Assembly: GCF_003362755.1 (NCBI RefSeq)
Contig: NZ_QKRA01000003.1
Location: forward strand, 372,001-436,000
DNA: 64,000 bases
Direction of reading: 5' to 3'
DNA from: Marinomonas piezotolerans
GTDB lineage: Bacteria; Pseudomonadota; Gammaproteobacteria; Pseudomonadales; Marinomonadaceae
A program made the position numbers and the translations under genes. The notes under the pieces were generated by a model that did no database searches, was not told where the DNA came from, and worked only from the letters and a program-made list of their open reading frames with translations. Below are positions 9,688 through 20,599 of the stretch, piece by piece; the first letter of the stretch is position 1, and every line of letters starts with the position of its first letter.

Positions 9688-11046
9688 TTAGGACAATGGC
9701 GCAAAGCGTTTTGTGACTTTATGGAGGGAGCGCACGAGCAACGAATCGATGAGCGTGACAAGGATAATACCCAGAGCACCCATAGGAAACAGTAATGATA
9801 TAGGCAATAACAACCAAACCGCATGTTGCCAGCGTTTAAGATTTTGTGGCTTGGGCGGCGCTGAGAAACCTTTAGCCCTGCTTGGGCGACGCTTCCACCA
9901 CATTACGATGCCTGATAAACATAGAAGAATAATAGCCATACAAAATGCCGTGCAGGCGACTAGGTTCCACATACCAAATTGCCCCATATGTAATGCAATA
10001 CCAAACGCCATAGACTTTGCGAACCAGTTGTAGTCCATGAAGCCAACATCGGCGATTACGGAGCCTGAATAGCGATCAAGGTGCACGGTCCGGTCATCCA
10101 ATGCGTTGTTAATATCGCGCCCCATTGTGCTTGCGGTAGCGGTAAATACACCTTGCTCACCTCGTGGGAAGTGAACCTGAAAACGCGTGAAGCCCATGTT
10201 TTTTGCGTCGTCAACCACTCGATCTAATGTAATGGTGTGGTCGCCAAATGCTGACGACTCTGGGAGTGGAGATTGCTCAAGGTTCCAAGGGATTTGTTTT
10301 ACGCCCTTTGGATTGAGATCGTTGTGAGTTAAATTCGACGAAACGTTCTTCGCACTTTTTTCCATTGGAAAAGTGCTCCACGCCTGAACTAATTTCCCGC
10401 CCCAGACACTTGCCCAAGCTAATCCCGAGATACAAAAAAAGAGTAGGATGATGGCGCTCCAGAGCCCTGTTACGCTGTGAAGATTACGCCACATTAAGCG
10501 TCCTTTACCTTTTATGGTAGTCGCTGCTTGCCAAGCTGATTGAGCTTTTCTGGGCCACCACATGTATAGACCTGTGAGTATTAATAATATCGTGAAGCTG
10601 ACGGCTATTTCGATCAGCCAGTCTCCCGTTAGCCCTATCATAAAGGTGCCGTGCGTATCATCTGCCCAAGCGTACAGAGAGTGGCTGACAGACAAATTTC
10701 CCAGTACTTTGCCTTGGTAAGGGTCAACGAATACTGAGCGTGTTTCATCATCGACTTTCACTTGAAAACGCGTAGCATCCGATGGCGTATCAGAGACATA
10801 GACCTTTCTGATCGAATCATTTAGGTACTGGTCAGCGACCAGTTGATATTGTTGTTCGTAGGTTAGCGGCGACGCAGTGACATTCTCAACAGTGTACAAA
10901 TGAGAATACTGCATGCGTTCTGCAATTGGAGCGAACAGCATAATGAGGCCAGTGACAGACAGCATAATTAAAAACGGTGTAACGTATAGTCCAGCAAAAA
11001 AGTGCCAGCGCCAAACAGAACGATAGAAGTCCTTGGTACCAAACAT
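9688..11046 (-). CDS. PepSY-associated transmembrane protein (PiuB-like)
   Basis: A 452-residue inner-membrane protein. An N-terminal helix (residues about 17-38) is followed by PepSY-like periplasmic segments (FQVKVDDETRSVFVDPYQG), two central helices around 145-163 and 194-212, and C-terminal helices near 355-385 and 405-440. Histidines WRWHFFAG and LHSVTG sit at helix ends as in the PepSY_TM family, some of which act as ferric-siderophore reductases or accompany TonB receptors. Here it is downstream of a DUF2946-like gene. A specific substrate is inference. Confidence 0.8.
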   Translation of the reverse strand: MFGTKDFYRSVWRWHFFAGLYVTPFLIMLSVTGLIMLFAPIAERMQYSHLYTVENVTASPLTYEQQYQLVADQYLNDSIRKVYVSDTPSDATRFQVKVDDETRSVFVDPYQGKVLGNLSVSHSLYAWADDTHGTFMIGLTGDWLIEIAVSFTILLILTGLYMWWPRKAQSAWQAATTIKGKGRLMWRNLHSVTGLWSAIILLFFCISGLAWASVWGGKLVQAWSTFPMEKSAKNVSSNLTHNDLNPKGVKQIPWNLEQSPLPESSAFGDHTITLDRVVDDAKNMGFTRFQVHFPRGEQGVFTATASTMGRDINNALDDRTVHLDRYSGSVIADVGFMDYNWFAKSMAFGIALHMGQFGMWNLVACTAFCMAIILLCLSGIVMWWKRRPSRAKGFSAPPKPQNLKRWQHAVWLLLPISLLFPMGALGIILVTLIDSLLVRSLHKVTKRFAPLS

Positions 11047-11080
11047 GAAAATTCCTGAAATTATTTAGGCGTAGTAAAGT

Positions 11081-11106
11081 GATGCCCTCATAATCATCAG
11101 GGCATC
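11081..11106 (-). terminator. Hairpin between the DUF2946-like gene and the PepSY gene
   Basis: GATGCCCT (11081-11088) pairs perfectly with AGGGCATC (11099-11106); the stem overlaps the stop codon of the upstream gene. There is no T-run, so it may attenuate or stabilise the transcript instead of ending it. Confidence 0.45.
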
Positions 11107-11500
11107 ATGCTAACTTTTGATCATCACTCAACGCAGTTATCTTCGGTGGTGCACGCGCTTTACTGCCCGAAAGCGTGCGAACTATGGGCCTTTTTTCGGT
11201 TGTACTTTGAAGGTTACTAACCGAGTGCGGGAGGTTTAACACCATCAATGTGATGGCAGTATCAATAGAGAAGTGCGTACATGGACAGGAATGCGAATGG
11301 CCATGCTGAGAAGTGAGAGAGGCTTGTTCGGATGGCGTGTCTGCCGTGGAAACAAAGTAACTTTCGACGCCTTGCGTAGTACAAATCTCGATGCGCTGTA
11401 CACCTGACTGACCAAAGCCATTCACTAACGGTACAGCAAAGTACGCTAGCCAGCAGAGCATCAAAAAGAAATAGGAGCGGTGTTTCATCGATAATGACAT
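11105..11500 (-). CDS. Small exported His/Cys-rich protein, possibly DUF2946
   Basis: About 131 residues starting MSLSMKHRSYFF, with one N-terminal hydrophobic segment that could be a signal peptide or anchor. The centre has a metal-binding-looking cluster HGHSHSCPCTHF followed by another hydrophobic stretch. Size, histidine/cysteine cluster and a position before a PepSY membrane gene resemble DUF2946 proteins, often found near copper or TonB-receptor genes, but the match is by eye only. A start at 11488 is equally possible, since neither has a strong ribosome site. Confidence 0.5.
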   Translation of the reverse strand: MSLSMKHRSYFFLMLCWLAYFAVPLVNGFGQSGVQRIEICTTQGVESYFVSTADTPSEQASLTSQHGHSHSCPCTHFSIDTAITLMVLNLPHSVSNLQSTTEKRPIVRTLSGSKARAPPKITALSDDQKLA

Positions 11501-11814
11501 GCAAATCCGTTTTACGTGGCGCAACTTTAAGAAAAGTCTACCGAATGAGCAAGCAGTAAAAGAATCTAATTACTATGCAAGAAGATCACAGAGCATAAAG
11601 GCGTTCATTTTAAACGCGAGCTAATCAGCGTCACACAGATTTTCTCTTACCGCTATCTGACGGTGAGCTTAATCTGCGTGCTTTACATGACTATTTTGAA
11701 GTATTGTCCAGCAATCATGAAAACTTGGAGTGTCTTTACGCTAACCGAGTGCGTCCCTGAGCTTTCTATGTCAGTTTGAAAGAGTATTCACAGCAATAGA
11801 AGGTGACGAACGAT
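11501..11814. other. Intergenic region, no gene recognised
   Basis: This 314-bp stretch separates the divergent DUF2946-like and MAPEG genes. It must hold both promoters. I see no RNA gene, long open frame, Fur-type box or strong hairpin in it; a 20-codon frame beginning near 11719 has no supporting evidence. Confidence 0.6.
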
Positions 11815-12243
11815 ATGGAATTGACAACGATATATGGGACGGCGTTTTGGGGTATTTTCCTGATACTTCTCACGTGGATGGCTCAGTGGTTCATTGCGAC
11901 AGGAAGCAAAGGGCGCAAGGCGGATGCAGTGCCTGGAAAAATTGATGACTCCCTAGGGCACAAGTCGTTTACCTTCCGTGCCCATCGTACTTTTATGAAC
12001 TCCATCGAGAACGTACCCATGATGTTGGGCGCGATCTTTTTGTCAATTTTAGTTGGAGCGGACGCGTTCTGGGTAATGATCTTTATTTGGAGTTTTGCCG
12101 TTTCGCGAATTTTGCACATGCTTATGTACTACGCTGTAGCGACTAATGAAAACCCAAGTCCACGCTCTTACTTTTTCTTGATGGGACTCTTATCAAATAT
12201 AGGTTTGTTGGTTCTAAGCGCAATCACGATGATGAACGGATGA
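11815..12243 (+). CDS. MAPEG-family membrane protein
   Basis: A 142-residue protein with four hydrophobic helices (about 5-27, 65-85, 87-108 and 118-140). The conserved loop FRAHRTFMNSIENVP between helices 1 and 2 marks the MAPEG family (membrane-associated proteins in eicosanoid and glutathione metabolism), which in bacteria includes glutathione-dependent detoxifying transferases and many uncharacterised members. I used the ATG at 11815, with AAGGTG nine bases upstream; a GTG at 11803 is an alternative. It stands alone. Confidence 0.8.
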   Translation: MELTTIYGTAFWGIFLILLTWMAQWFIATGSKGRKADAVPGKIDDSLGHKSFTFRAHRTFMNSIENVPMMLGAIFLSILVGADAFWVMIFIWSFAVSRILHMLMYYAVATNENPSPRSYFFLMGLLSNIGLLVLSAITMMNG

Positions 12244-12292
12244 TGCGCTCAATGAGGCAACAAAGCATTCTGACTAATACAAATGATTTATG

Positions 12293-13198
12293 TCAGATTC
12301 GCGCTCTCCAATTGGCAAAAATATCCTCCCGCTCAAAGCGCTGTATCAAATAGTCACACACAGATTTGAGTTTTGGCGAGGGCTTAAGCGCGCGCGGGTA
12401 GACCAACCAAACACCGGTGTAAGGATATTGATACTGAGGCAAGAGGGAAATTAATCGGCCAGATGCTAGGTCTTCTTTGACGTAGTAATCTGGCAGTTGG
12501 GCGATACCTAACCCGCGTCGTATCGCATCAAGCAGAGCTGGGCCTGAGTTGCTGCGCCAGTGGCTCGATACTTTCACTTCTTTACGTTGGCCGTTTTGGC
12601 TGAACACCCAATGGGTCTTCGACCCCATCAAACATTGATGTTTATTTAGCTCGGCTAAAGTATGTGGCATGCCGTGTTGGTCGACGTATTCGCGTGATGC
12701 ACAAAGATACTCTGCTCGGTCGCACAAACGCCGAGATAATAAACTAGAATCTCGTAGTGCCCCCATTCGGATAGCCAAGTCATAACCTTCTTCAATTAAA
12801 TCCACTTCGCGATTAGTGAGATGTAGATCAAGGTCGACTTGTGGGTTTTGCAGTAAAAAGTCATTTAATAAAGGGGCGAGGTAGCGCTCACCAAAAGTGG
12901 TGGCGCACGTAATACGTAATGTGCCCATGGGCGCTTGGTTTAACGCACTGACGGCTTCTTCGGCAGTGGCCAGTGTGTTCGGTAGCTCACGGCAGTGTTG
13001 ATAGAAGCGTTCGCCTGCTTCGCTGAGGCGAATGCTACGGGTGGTACGAAATAATAGAGTGGTATTTAAGCGCTGCTCAAGATGTGTAATAAGGCGGCTC
13101 ACATGTGAGGCCGATACGTCAAGCCGGCTAGCGGCTTTAGAGAAGCTTCCTTGGTGTACTACTTCCACAAACGCTTCCATTGCTTCCCATTGTTTCAT
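12293..13198 (-). CDS. LysR-family transcriptional regulator
   Basis: A 301-residue LysR-type regulator. The N-terminal winged helix-turn-helix is clear (FSKAASRLDVSASHVSRLI, then LEQRLNTTLLFRTTRS). The rest is a two-lobed effector-binding domain; the segment LRITCATTFGERYLAPLL is its typical beginning. It resembles the CrgA/DsdC-like group common in proteobacteria. It is divergent from adhC with 128 bp between them, so it may control the adhC-fghA formaldehyde genes, its own gene, or both. This is inference from position. Confidence 0.92.
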   Translation of the reverse strand: MKQWEAMEAFVEVVHQGSFSKAASRLDVSASHVSRLITHLEQRLNTTLLFRTTRSIRLSEAGERFYQHCRELPNTLATAEEAVSALNQAPMGTLRITCATTFGERYLAPLLNDFLLQNPQVDLDLHLTNREVDLIEEGYDLAIRMGALRDSSLLSRRLCDRAEYLCASREYVDQHGMPHTLAELNKHQCLMGSKTHWVFSQNGQRKEVKVSSHWRSNSGPALLDAIRRGLGIAQLPDYYVKEDLASGRLISLLPQYQYPYTGVWLVYPRALKPSPKLKSVCDYLIQRFEREDIFANWRARI

Positions 13199-13308
13199 AG
13201 GTACTGAATCTCATTGTTGCTGTATGACAATAATGATTTGCTAAAATGGGTATTATCGCAATAGTTTTTTGATACTACACTGTATGTACTTGTTTCACTA
13301 ACTGTTAA

Positions 13309-14448
<1,140 letters not shown>

Positions 14449-14465
14449 GCGTTACCCGTGACAAG

Positions 14466-14492
14466 AAGCCCATCTCTAGGATGGGCTTTTTT
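14466..14492 (+). terminator. Terminator-like hairpin between adhC and fghA
   Basis: AAGCCCATC (14466-14474) pairs with GATGGGCTT (14480-14488), loop TCTAG, followed by a T-run. It lies in the 64-bp gap of an otherwise natural operon, so fghA either depends on read-through or has its own promoter. Confidence 0.85.
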
Positions 14493-14512
14493 ACTGATAC
14501 GAAGAGGGATTT

Positions 14513-15346
14513 ATGGAACTTTTATCAAGTACAAAAGTAAGCGGTGGTTGGTTGAAGCGCTACCGCCATGAAAGCTTATCTGTTAAAGGCGACATGGTAT
14601 TCGCTATCTTTTTGCCAGCCCAAGCAGAAAGCGCAAATGTACCAGTGTTGTACTGGTTGTCAGGTTTGACGTGTACGGACGAAAACTTCTCGCAAAAAGC
14701 GGGCGCGTTTAAGAAAGCTGCGGAGCAAGGCCTTGCGATTGTTATGCCTGACACAAGTCCACGTGGTACTGATTATCCAGCAGAGCATGAAAGCTACGAC
14801 TTTGGCTCTGGGGCAGGTTTCTATGTGAATGCGACAGTGGCACCTTACTCAAACACTTACCACATGTATGACTACGTCGTAAAAGAGTTACCAACCTTAG
14901 TTGAAGAGCACTTTCCAGTGACAGATAAACGATCTATCTCTGGACACTCAATGGGTGGTCACGGCGCGTTGATCTGTGCGCTTAAAAACCCAGGTCGCTA
15001 CCAGTCTGTGTCTGCGTTTGCGCCGATCACTAACCCAACTCAGTGCCCTTGGGGTGAGAAAGCGTTCACGGGCTACCTAGGCGACGATCGTGAAGCCTGG
15101 AAAGCATGGGATGCGTGTGAGTTGATTGCGACAGCCTCCGAGCGTCTGCCTTTGCTCGTTGACCAAGGTGAAGCGGATGGTTTCTTGGAAGAACAGCTGA
15201 AACCCGAAGCTTTAGAGCAAGCTTGTGAGAAGGTGGGTCACCCACTCACGTTACGTCGTCAGTCTGGTTATGATCATAGCTACTTCTTTATTTCTAGCTT
15301 CATTGACGACCATTTGGAGCATCATGCGCAAGCACTTAAGGCGTAA
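14513..15346 (+). CDS. fghA: S-formylglutathione hydrolase
   Basis: A 277-residue esterase-D-family alpha/beta hydrolase. The nucleophile is in GHSMGGHGA, the acid in DQGEADGFL, and the histidine in SGYDHSYFF. It hydrolyses S-formylglutathione to formate and glutathione, the step after AdhC, and so completes glutathione-dependent formaldehyde detoxification in the cytoplasm. The gene is also called frmB. A terminator-like hairpin separates it from adhC; GAGGG stands before the ATG. Confidence 0.95.
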   Translation: MELLSSTKVSGGWLKRYRHESLSVKGDMVFAIFLPAQAESANVPVLYWLSGLTCTDENFSQKAGAFKKAAEQGLAIVMPDTSPRGTDYPAEHESYDFGSGAGFYVNATVAPYSNTYHMYDYVVKELPTLVEEHFPVTDKRSISGHSMGGHGALICALKNPGRYQSVSAFAPITNPTQCPWGEKAFTGYLGDDREAWKAWDACELIATASERLPLLVDQGEADGFLEEQLKPEALEQACEKVGHPLTLRRQSGYDHSYFFISSFIDDHLEHHAQALKA

Positions 15347-15363
15347 TTGCTAGCCTTTGAAAT

Positions 15364-15393
15364 AAAAAGCGAGCTATTAAGCTCGCTTTTTTT
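15364..15393. terminator. Bidirectional terminator after fghA
   Basis: A 12-bp perfect stem, AAAAAGCGAGCT (15364-15375) with AGCTCGCTTTTT (15380-15391), loop ATTA, and a T-run on either strand. It serves fghA and the convergent chemoreceptor gene. Confidence 0.93.
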
Positions 15394-15412
15394 ACGTTTG
15401 TTTTAATTGTAT

Positions 15413-17038
15413 TTATGAAAATCGAAACTGATTGATCTGATGGCGGAGTGAGTCAGCCATTTGCGCGATCATGTTAGACCCTTGAGCCACTTCTTCAGAG
15501 TCCTGCAACACTCGCTCAGAGACATCTCTAATTCCCATTAAATTACTGTTAATTTCTTCGGCTACTTGACCTTGCTGTTCCGCCGCTGAGGCAATTTGAG
15601 TGCTGCGATCAGAGACATCGTCGACTTGGTCTAACATGGTATCCAATTTATGGGCGGCCGCTTTCATACGTGCTGCACTTTGCTCTGCTTGCTCGGTACT
15701 GGTCGCCATTGATTGAGAGGCTTCTGAAGACTGCGATTGCAATTTTTCAATGATGGCTTTTATTTCAACCGTTGAGCTTTGAGTTCGACTAGCAAGGGAT
15801 CGAACTTCATCTGCAACCACTGCAAAGCCTCGGCCTAGTTCCCCCGCACGCGCAGCTTCAATGGCAGCGTTGAGCGCCAGTAAATTGGTTTGTTCAGAAA
15901 TGTCACCGATGACACCTAATACCGAGTCTATTTCTTTCGTTTGAGAAAGTAGCTCAGTGATGACCTGGTTAGCGCCTTCAACGTGGTGGGTGAGTGTTTG
16001 TATGTTCTGGTTGGTTTCGTTTAAATCACTGCTAGAGCTGCGAGTGACGTCTTGTACCGATAAGGTGGCGCTTGCAGTATCTTTGGCATTGTTGGCGACA
16101 TCTCGAATGGAATAAGACATTTCGTTCATAGCCGTTGCCAATTTTTCGACTTCGTTAAACTGTGAATTCATGCCTTGTTGAGTCGCTGTTGTGTTGCTCA
16201 GCATTTGGGTCGATACCGCTTGCAGCTCATCAATCGCAATGGCAACTTGCCCTAGTGTTTTGCTTAGGGAGTCGGACATATAATTGGCAGAGTTTGCTAG
16301 CTTACCTAATTCATCGTTGCGGTTTAATTTGAGTTTGGCTGTTAGATCACCGCCAGCAATGGTTTGCAAATGCTGGGTTACGGCCTGCAGAGGCTGAACT
16401 ATACTGCGGACAATGACGCTACTGAGCACCAATGCGATGATCACAACGAAGCTTTCAACTAATGCAGAAGTGCGGACCTCAGTCCAAAAGGTCTCTTTTA
16501 CATCGCTTAGAAAAACACCAGACCCAACGATCCAGCCCCAGCTTTTTAGACCTTTCACATAGGATACTTTCTCTTCTGGTTTGTCGACTTGGGGACCTTT
16601 GTAAGTGTATTCGACATACCCTTCGCCTTCTTTTGTCACCACATTTACCATGGCTTGCCAATGAAATTGGCCGCTTGCGTCCTGTGTGTTCGTTAAGTCT
16701 TTCCCATTTAACTGAGGTTTGAGAGGGTGCATGATTAGGGTGTGTTGATAATCATTGATCCAAAAATAGCCACCATTACCATATCTCAACGCGGCAATCG
16801 CTTGTTTTGCTTGTTGTTGTGCGGTCTCTAAGCCCAGTTGATCACTCTGGCTTTCGTAGTAGGATATCAGCGAATATGCACTTTCAACTTGCTCTTTTAC
16901 CTGTGCTTTGCGGTCATCAAGCAGTTCGCGATAGAGACTCGTATAAGCAACGACTTCAAAAGCAAGCAGTAGAGCAATCAGCAAACCAATTAAACCCCAT
17001 AGCTTTTTTCTTACACTGATATCGTTAAGAGTCATCAT
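15413..17038 (-). CDS. Methyl-accepting chemotaxis protein
   Basis: A 541-residue chemoreceptor. A first transmembrane helix (about residues 13-33) is followed by a periplasmic single-Cache-like domain containing [12 protein letters not shown] and [13 protein letters not shown], a second helix near 190-212, a HAMP linker and a long coiled-coil signalling domain. The hairpin tip [20 protein letters not shown], which binds CheA and CheW, is present. The C-terminus ends INQFRFS with no CheR-docking pentapeptide. Such sCache domains often sense small organic acids, but the ligand is unknown. No other chemotaxis gene is near. Confidence 0.93.
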   Translation of the reverse strand: MMTLNDISVRKKLWGLIGLLIALLLAFEVVAYTSLYRELLDDRKAQVKEQVESAYSLISYYESQSDQLGLETAQQQAKQAIAALRYGNGGYFWINDYQHTLIMHPLKPQLNGKDLTNTQDASGQFHWQAMVNVVTKEGEGYVEYTYKGPQVDKPEEKVSYVKGLKSWGWIVGSGVFLSDVKETFWTEVRTSALVESFVVIIALVLSSVIVRSIVQPLQAVTQHLQTIAGGDLTAKLKLNRNDELGKLANSANYMSDSLSKTLGQVAIAIDELQAVSTQMLSNTTATQQGMNSQFNEVEKLATAMNEMSYSIRDVANNAKDTASATLSVQDVTRSSSSDLNETNQNIQTLTHHVEGANQVITELLSQTKEIDSVLGVIGDISEQTNLLALNAAIEAARAGELGRGFAVVADEVRSLASRTQSSTVEIKAIIEKLQSQSSEASQSMATSTEQAEQSAARMKAAAHKLDTMLDQVDDVSDRSTQIASAAEQQGQVAEEINSNLMGIRDVSERVLQDSEEVAQGSNMIAQMADSLRHQINQFRFS

Positions 17039-17189
17039 TCTATTCCTTGAAATTGTTTGATAAGCAGGGATTATGGATTTTTGACTGATTAATGTTCTGA
17101 TCTACATCAAAGTTAGTGTTCAATAACGTAAAATAGGTGGGCACGCATCAACGGTGGGCTTGTTAATAATTCACACAGTAGGGATGAAT

Positions 17190-18023
17190 ATGCGTTATTC
17201 AGTATTAGTAACGGGTTGTAGTAGCGGTATAGGGCTAGAAGCAGCCAAAATATTGCAGCAAAAAAACTATTTTGTTGTGGCCAGTTGTCGCAAGAACGAG
17301 GACGTTGCGCGCCTAAAGCAGGAAGGTTTTAAACATGTTGTTCAGATTGACTTAGCGGATTCAGAGTCGATTGCATCAGGGTTAGCCGAAACATTAAAGA
17401 TTACTGGCGGTGAATTATTTGGATTATTTAACAATGGTGCCTATGGACAACCAGGCGCCGTAGAAGATTTGTCAGTTGACGTGTTGCGCAAACAATTTGA
17501 AGTAAACGTATTCGGTACCCATGATCTCACCACACGAGTAGTGCGAGTGATGCTGCAGCAAGGCTACGGTCGTATCGTTCATAACAGTTCGGTTTTAGGG
17601 TTGGTCGCAGCACCTTTTCGGGGCGCGTACAATGCCAGCAAATTTGCATTGGAAGGGCTAACAGACACAATGCGCATGGAGCTAAGGGATACGCCTATCC
17701 ATGTTTCATTGATCGAACCGGGCCCCATTACAAGCCGATTTCGAGAAAACGCATTAAAAGCCCTACAGGCCAATATTGATATGGACGCCAGCCGTCATCA
17801 ACAAGGTTATAAAGAAGCCATTGCAAGACTGACTAAGCAGGGGCCTGCGGCGAGAGGGACTCTCCCTGCGAGCGCTGTGGTGGAAAAATTATTACACGCA
17901 TTTGAGTCGTCACGGCCGAAGCCTCGTTATTATGTGACGTGGCCAACCTATGCGGCGGGCATGATGAAAAGGCTTTTGCCGACGCGCTTGCTAGACAGAA
18001 TTATGGCGGGTCAGGGGAACTAA
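17190..18023 (+). CDS. Short-chain dehydrogenase/reductase family oxidoreductase
   Basis: A 277-residue classical SDR with the NAD(P)-binding TGCSSGIG near the N-terminus, the NNGAYG strand motif, the catalytic serine in HNSSVLG and the Tyr-x3-Lys in YNASKFA. It resembles E. coli YbbO-type enzymes. The substrate is unknown. Start choice: ATG at 17190 has AGGG six bases upstream; ATG at 17184 and a GTG at 17154 are also in frame. Its TAA stop overlaps the TAG stop of the convergent hydrolase gene. Confidence 0.85.
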   Translation: MRYSVLVTGCSSGIGLEAAKILQQKNYFVVASCRKNEDVARLKQEGFKHVVQIDLADSESIASGLAETLKITGGELFGLFNNGAYGQPGAVEDLSVDVLRKQFEVNVFGTHDLTTRVVRVMLQQGYGRIVHNSSVLGLVAAPFRGAYNASKFALEGLTDTMRMELRDTPIHVSLIEPGPITSRFRENALKALQANIDMDASRHQQGYKEAIARLTKQGPAARGTLPASAVVEKLLHAFESSRPKPRYYVTWPTYAAGMMKRLLPTRLLDRIMAGQGN

Positions 18024-19015
18024 GTATTGGTTAAGAAGGCAGTATTATTTAGCCATTGATCAACAGAGCGAAGATAGTCTTTCCGAATGTCGGCGGGGGA
18101 AAGCATTAAGTCGTGGTAGCCGCCTTGAATACTTTGAGTTGTGAGACACTCAAATGTTTGTTTGGCGGCCGCTTTCATGCTGTCGACATCCAGCACACCA
18201 TCCCCCTGTCTCGTCGCTTCGACGTCATCATTGTTGAGAGTGCTGATTGCTGAATGGCACATAAGCGTTGGTGTTTGAATAATTTGCTGCTTGAGATCTC
18301 GTTGCGCCAAGATAACTTGTTTCAACCAGTGAAACGATAGTGGAAATCCTTGAGCAGGCTTCCAGTCTAATCGATAACCCCATTCCCCAGCGAAGCACTT
18401 GTGCAGTGTTTTGGCATAAGTACTGATTTTTTTAGCACGGAGGGCATGGAATGGAAGCAGAGAAACAGCGACCCAAATGGGCCAACTGATGCGCTTTACT
18501 AGACGTGGTGGAAAAGGTAGCTCCAAGAAAGGACTGTTTAAAATTAGACCTTTTATGGTGGGACATGGCAGTTGTCTTTCTGGTGCCATGTCTAGTTCTT
18601 TCGCGAGATAGCTAGATGCAACCAGTCCCCCTGTTGAATGCGCCATAATGACTAGCTCTGAGACACCACGGTTTGCTATTTCAGCCAATGCGATGCGAAT
18701 GTCATCATGATATTGATGCATGCTGTCGCACCAATTTGGTGGGGAGTTAGGTCGAATGGAGCGGCCGTACCCTTGTAAATCTATGGCGAAAAAACGATAC
18801 CCTTGTTTAGCGAAATGTTCAGCTAGCTCTGTTTGAAAAAAGTAATCGGTATAGCCGTGTAGATAGAGGATAGCTCGTGAGCTTTCAGAGTTTTCCAAAT
18901 GTTCGATCATTGTTGTAACAATGGTTGAAACGGGTCCCTGAAAGCTAAAGGTATGCGCCACAAATCTAGGCCCTAAGAAATCTTCTTTAGAATGCTCTAA
19001 TTGCCACGTTAGCAC
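18020..19015 (-). CDS. Alpha/beta hydrolase (serine aminopeptidase S33-like lipase/esterase)
   Basis: A 331-residue alpha/beta hydrolase. The oxyanion region is LYLHGYTDYFFQ, the nucleophilic serine lies in MAHSTGGLVAS, an acidic residue in GVLDVDSM and the catalytic histidine in GGYHDLMLS. These fit the S33/Hydrolase_4 group, which includes monoacylglycerol-lipase-like enzymes. There is no signal peptide, so it should be cytosolic. It follows the HlyU gene by 31 bp in the same direction. Confidence 0.85.
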   Translation of the reverse strand: MLTWQLEHSKEDFLGPRFVAHTFSFQGPVSTIVTTMIEHLENSESSRAILYLHGYTDYFFQTELAEHFAKQGYRFFAIDLQGYGRSIRPNSPPNWCDSMHQYHDDIRIALAEIANRGVSELVIMAHSTGGLVASSYLAKELDMAPERQLPCPTIKGLILNSPFLELPFPPRLVKRISWPIWVAVSLLPFHALRAKKISTYAKTLHKCFAGEWGYRLDWKPAQGFPLSFHWLKQVILAQRDLKQQIIQTPTLMCHSAISTLNNDDVEATRQGDGVLDVDSMKAAAKQTFECLTTQSIQGGYHDLMLSPADIRKDYLRSVDQWLNNTAFLTNT

Positions 19016-19046
19016 GATAATCCCCTAATGGTTGACGGTAAGCGTG

Positions 19047-19334
19047 TTAAAAAATTTGTTCGCCTAGCTGGTCAATAGTGAGTTTTGCTTTGCGAACGGT
19101 TAATTCAACGCACTCATCACGATTTGCAACCAAGTCTGAACGAATAAATTGGTGTACTTTTTGAGACTCACCTTCTCCCTTAGTGATTTGAGCGCAAATC
19201 CGATACTGCCCTTGATCAGGTTGGGGGGTTGGCGTAATGAAAAAACCGTTGTATTCGACTGGGTCAGCTGACGGTGCAGAATTGGAGTTGCTGTCAGAGG
19301 AGAAGAGCTTGGCAAGGCTAGAAAGAATACCCAT
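19047..19334 (-). CDS. HlyU-family protein
   Basis: A 95-residue protein. The core EYNGFFITPTP, GQYRICAQITK and HQFIRSDLVA, with the closing RKAKLTIDQLGEQIF, match the HlyU family (Pfam HlyU), named after a putative haemolysin regulator; many members are uncharacterised. The name should not be taken as proof of haemolysin control, and it is unrelated to the ArsR-type Vibrio HlyU fold as far as I can tell. It probably forms a unit with the downstream hydrolase. Confidence 0.8.
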   Translation of the reverse strand: MGILSSLAKLFSSDSNSNSAPSADPVEYNGFFITPTPQPDQGQYRICAQITKGEGESQKVHQFIRSDLVANRDECVELTVRKAKLTIDQLGEQIF

Positions 19335-19408
19335 GAAACGAAGTCCTAACGTAAAGAATGTTAGGCTTCATTTTCAGGGAATTTTCGGCAGTGTCAAATG
19401 CTTAAGTG

Positions 19409-20599
19409 TTATGCAGGAGAATTTGGTTCTCTGATGATAATAGATGCGCGCTTTCGGCTCGACATCATCGTAAACATAGCCAAAAGGATTGCAGGAATCA
19501 TTAATAAATTGAGTATTTGCCAGCCAAACAAAGACTGCCAGTAGCCTGCCAATAAACTGGCTGCGGCACTGCATGTGAAAACGATTAGGTCATTGACACC
19601 TTGAACTCGAGCTTTGTCTTCAGGTCGATGAGCCTTCGTCAACATAGTGGTTGCACCGATGAAGGTAAAATTCCAGCCGACCCCTAATAAGATCAAAGCA
19701 CTGAAAAAGTGCCAATACGTCATACCGACTTGGTTTAATGCGATGCAGCTGAGTAGCAGCAGACACCCACTTTGAATCACGCGATAGCTGCCGTAGCGGG
19801 CGATCAATTTGCCCGTTAAAAAAGAAGGCAGGAACATACCCAAAACATGCCACTGAATAACATAGGCTGTTTCGCCAAAACCAAATCCGGTGTGCTGCAT
19901 TGCCAGTGGTGTTGCGGTCATTACAATTACCATCACCCCGTAGCCGATTGAGCCGGCGACAATGGCGCTACGTAAATCAGACTGTCGTAGCAGCTCTTTA
20001 TAGGGGCGAGGTGTGCCGGACTGCTCTGCTTTGGACGGCGGTTTTAGTGGCAACAAAGCCACCAACAGAGTGTTAAATGCGTACAGAACGATAAGCGCTG
20101 CAAACGCTCCCAAGTATTGTCGATCAGGAGCCCAATATTCAAACCAAATAGCCATGTTCGGGCCAAGTACCGCAGCAATAACCCCCGCACCCATGATCAA
20201 ACTGATCGCTTGAGGGGCTTTCGAGGAAGGGGCGTTCTCCGTCGCGGCAAAGCGGTATTGCTGGCCAACACCTATGGCCATCCCCAATAGAAACGTAGAA
20301 AGGCAAAATAGAGGAAACAGTTCATGCTTAACTGCGAAGTACGCGAGTATTGCACCAGCCACACCAATGATATTGCCAAATAGGAATCCTTTTTTACGAC
20401 CTAGCCAAGCCATAAGCAGAGCAGCGGGTAATGTTACCCCCATTAATCCAAGAAACTGTAATGCAACGGGGAGAGTCGCCATGGCAATGGAAGGCGCTAA
20501 ACTTTGCCCAATAAGAGCTGTCACAGAAACAAGGAGGATGTTGCCTGTGATTAGGATGGCCTGCCCAAGTGCTAGTCCCCAAACGGTCATACCCAACAT
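19409..20599 (-). CDS. Major facilitator superfamily transporter
   Basis: A 396-residue integral membrane protein with about twelve hydrophobic helices in two halves. The loop after the second helix reads MAWLGRKKG, the MFS loop 2-3 signature in a degenerate form, and the equivalent in the second half is GKLIARYGSYRV. It is probably a drug or metabolite exporter of the YcaD/Bcr-like type, but the substrate cannot be told. It is monocistronic or read with the HlyU gene 75 bp downstream. Confidence 0.87.
   Translation of the reverse strand: MLGMTVWGLALGQAILITGNILLVSVTALIGQSLAPSIAMATLPVALQFLGLMGVTLPAALLMAWLGRKKGFLFGNIIGVAGAILAYFAVKHELFPLFCLSTFLLGMAIGVGQQYRFAATENAPSSKAPQAISLIMGAGVIAAVLGPNMAIWFEYWAPDRQYLGAFAALIVLYAFNTLLVALLPLKPPSKAEQSGTPRPYKELLRQSDLRSAIVAGSIGYGVMVIVMTATPLAMQHTGFGFGETAYVIQWHVLGMFLPSFLTGKLIARYGSYRVIQSGCLLLLSCIALNQVGMTYWHFFSALILLGVGWNFTFIGATTMLTKAHRPEDKARVQGVNDLIVFTCSAAASLLAGYWQSLFGWQILNLLMIPAILLAMFTMMSSRKRASIIIREPNSPA

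Noticed and set aside
18020..18023. Overlapping convergent genes as a regulatory device
   Set aside because: The 4-bp overlap of two stop codons is common between compact convergent genes.
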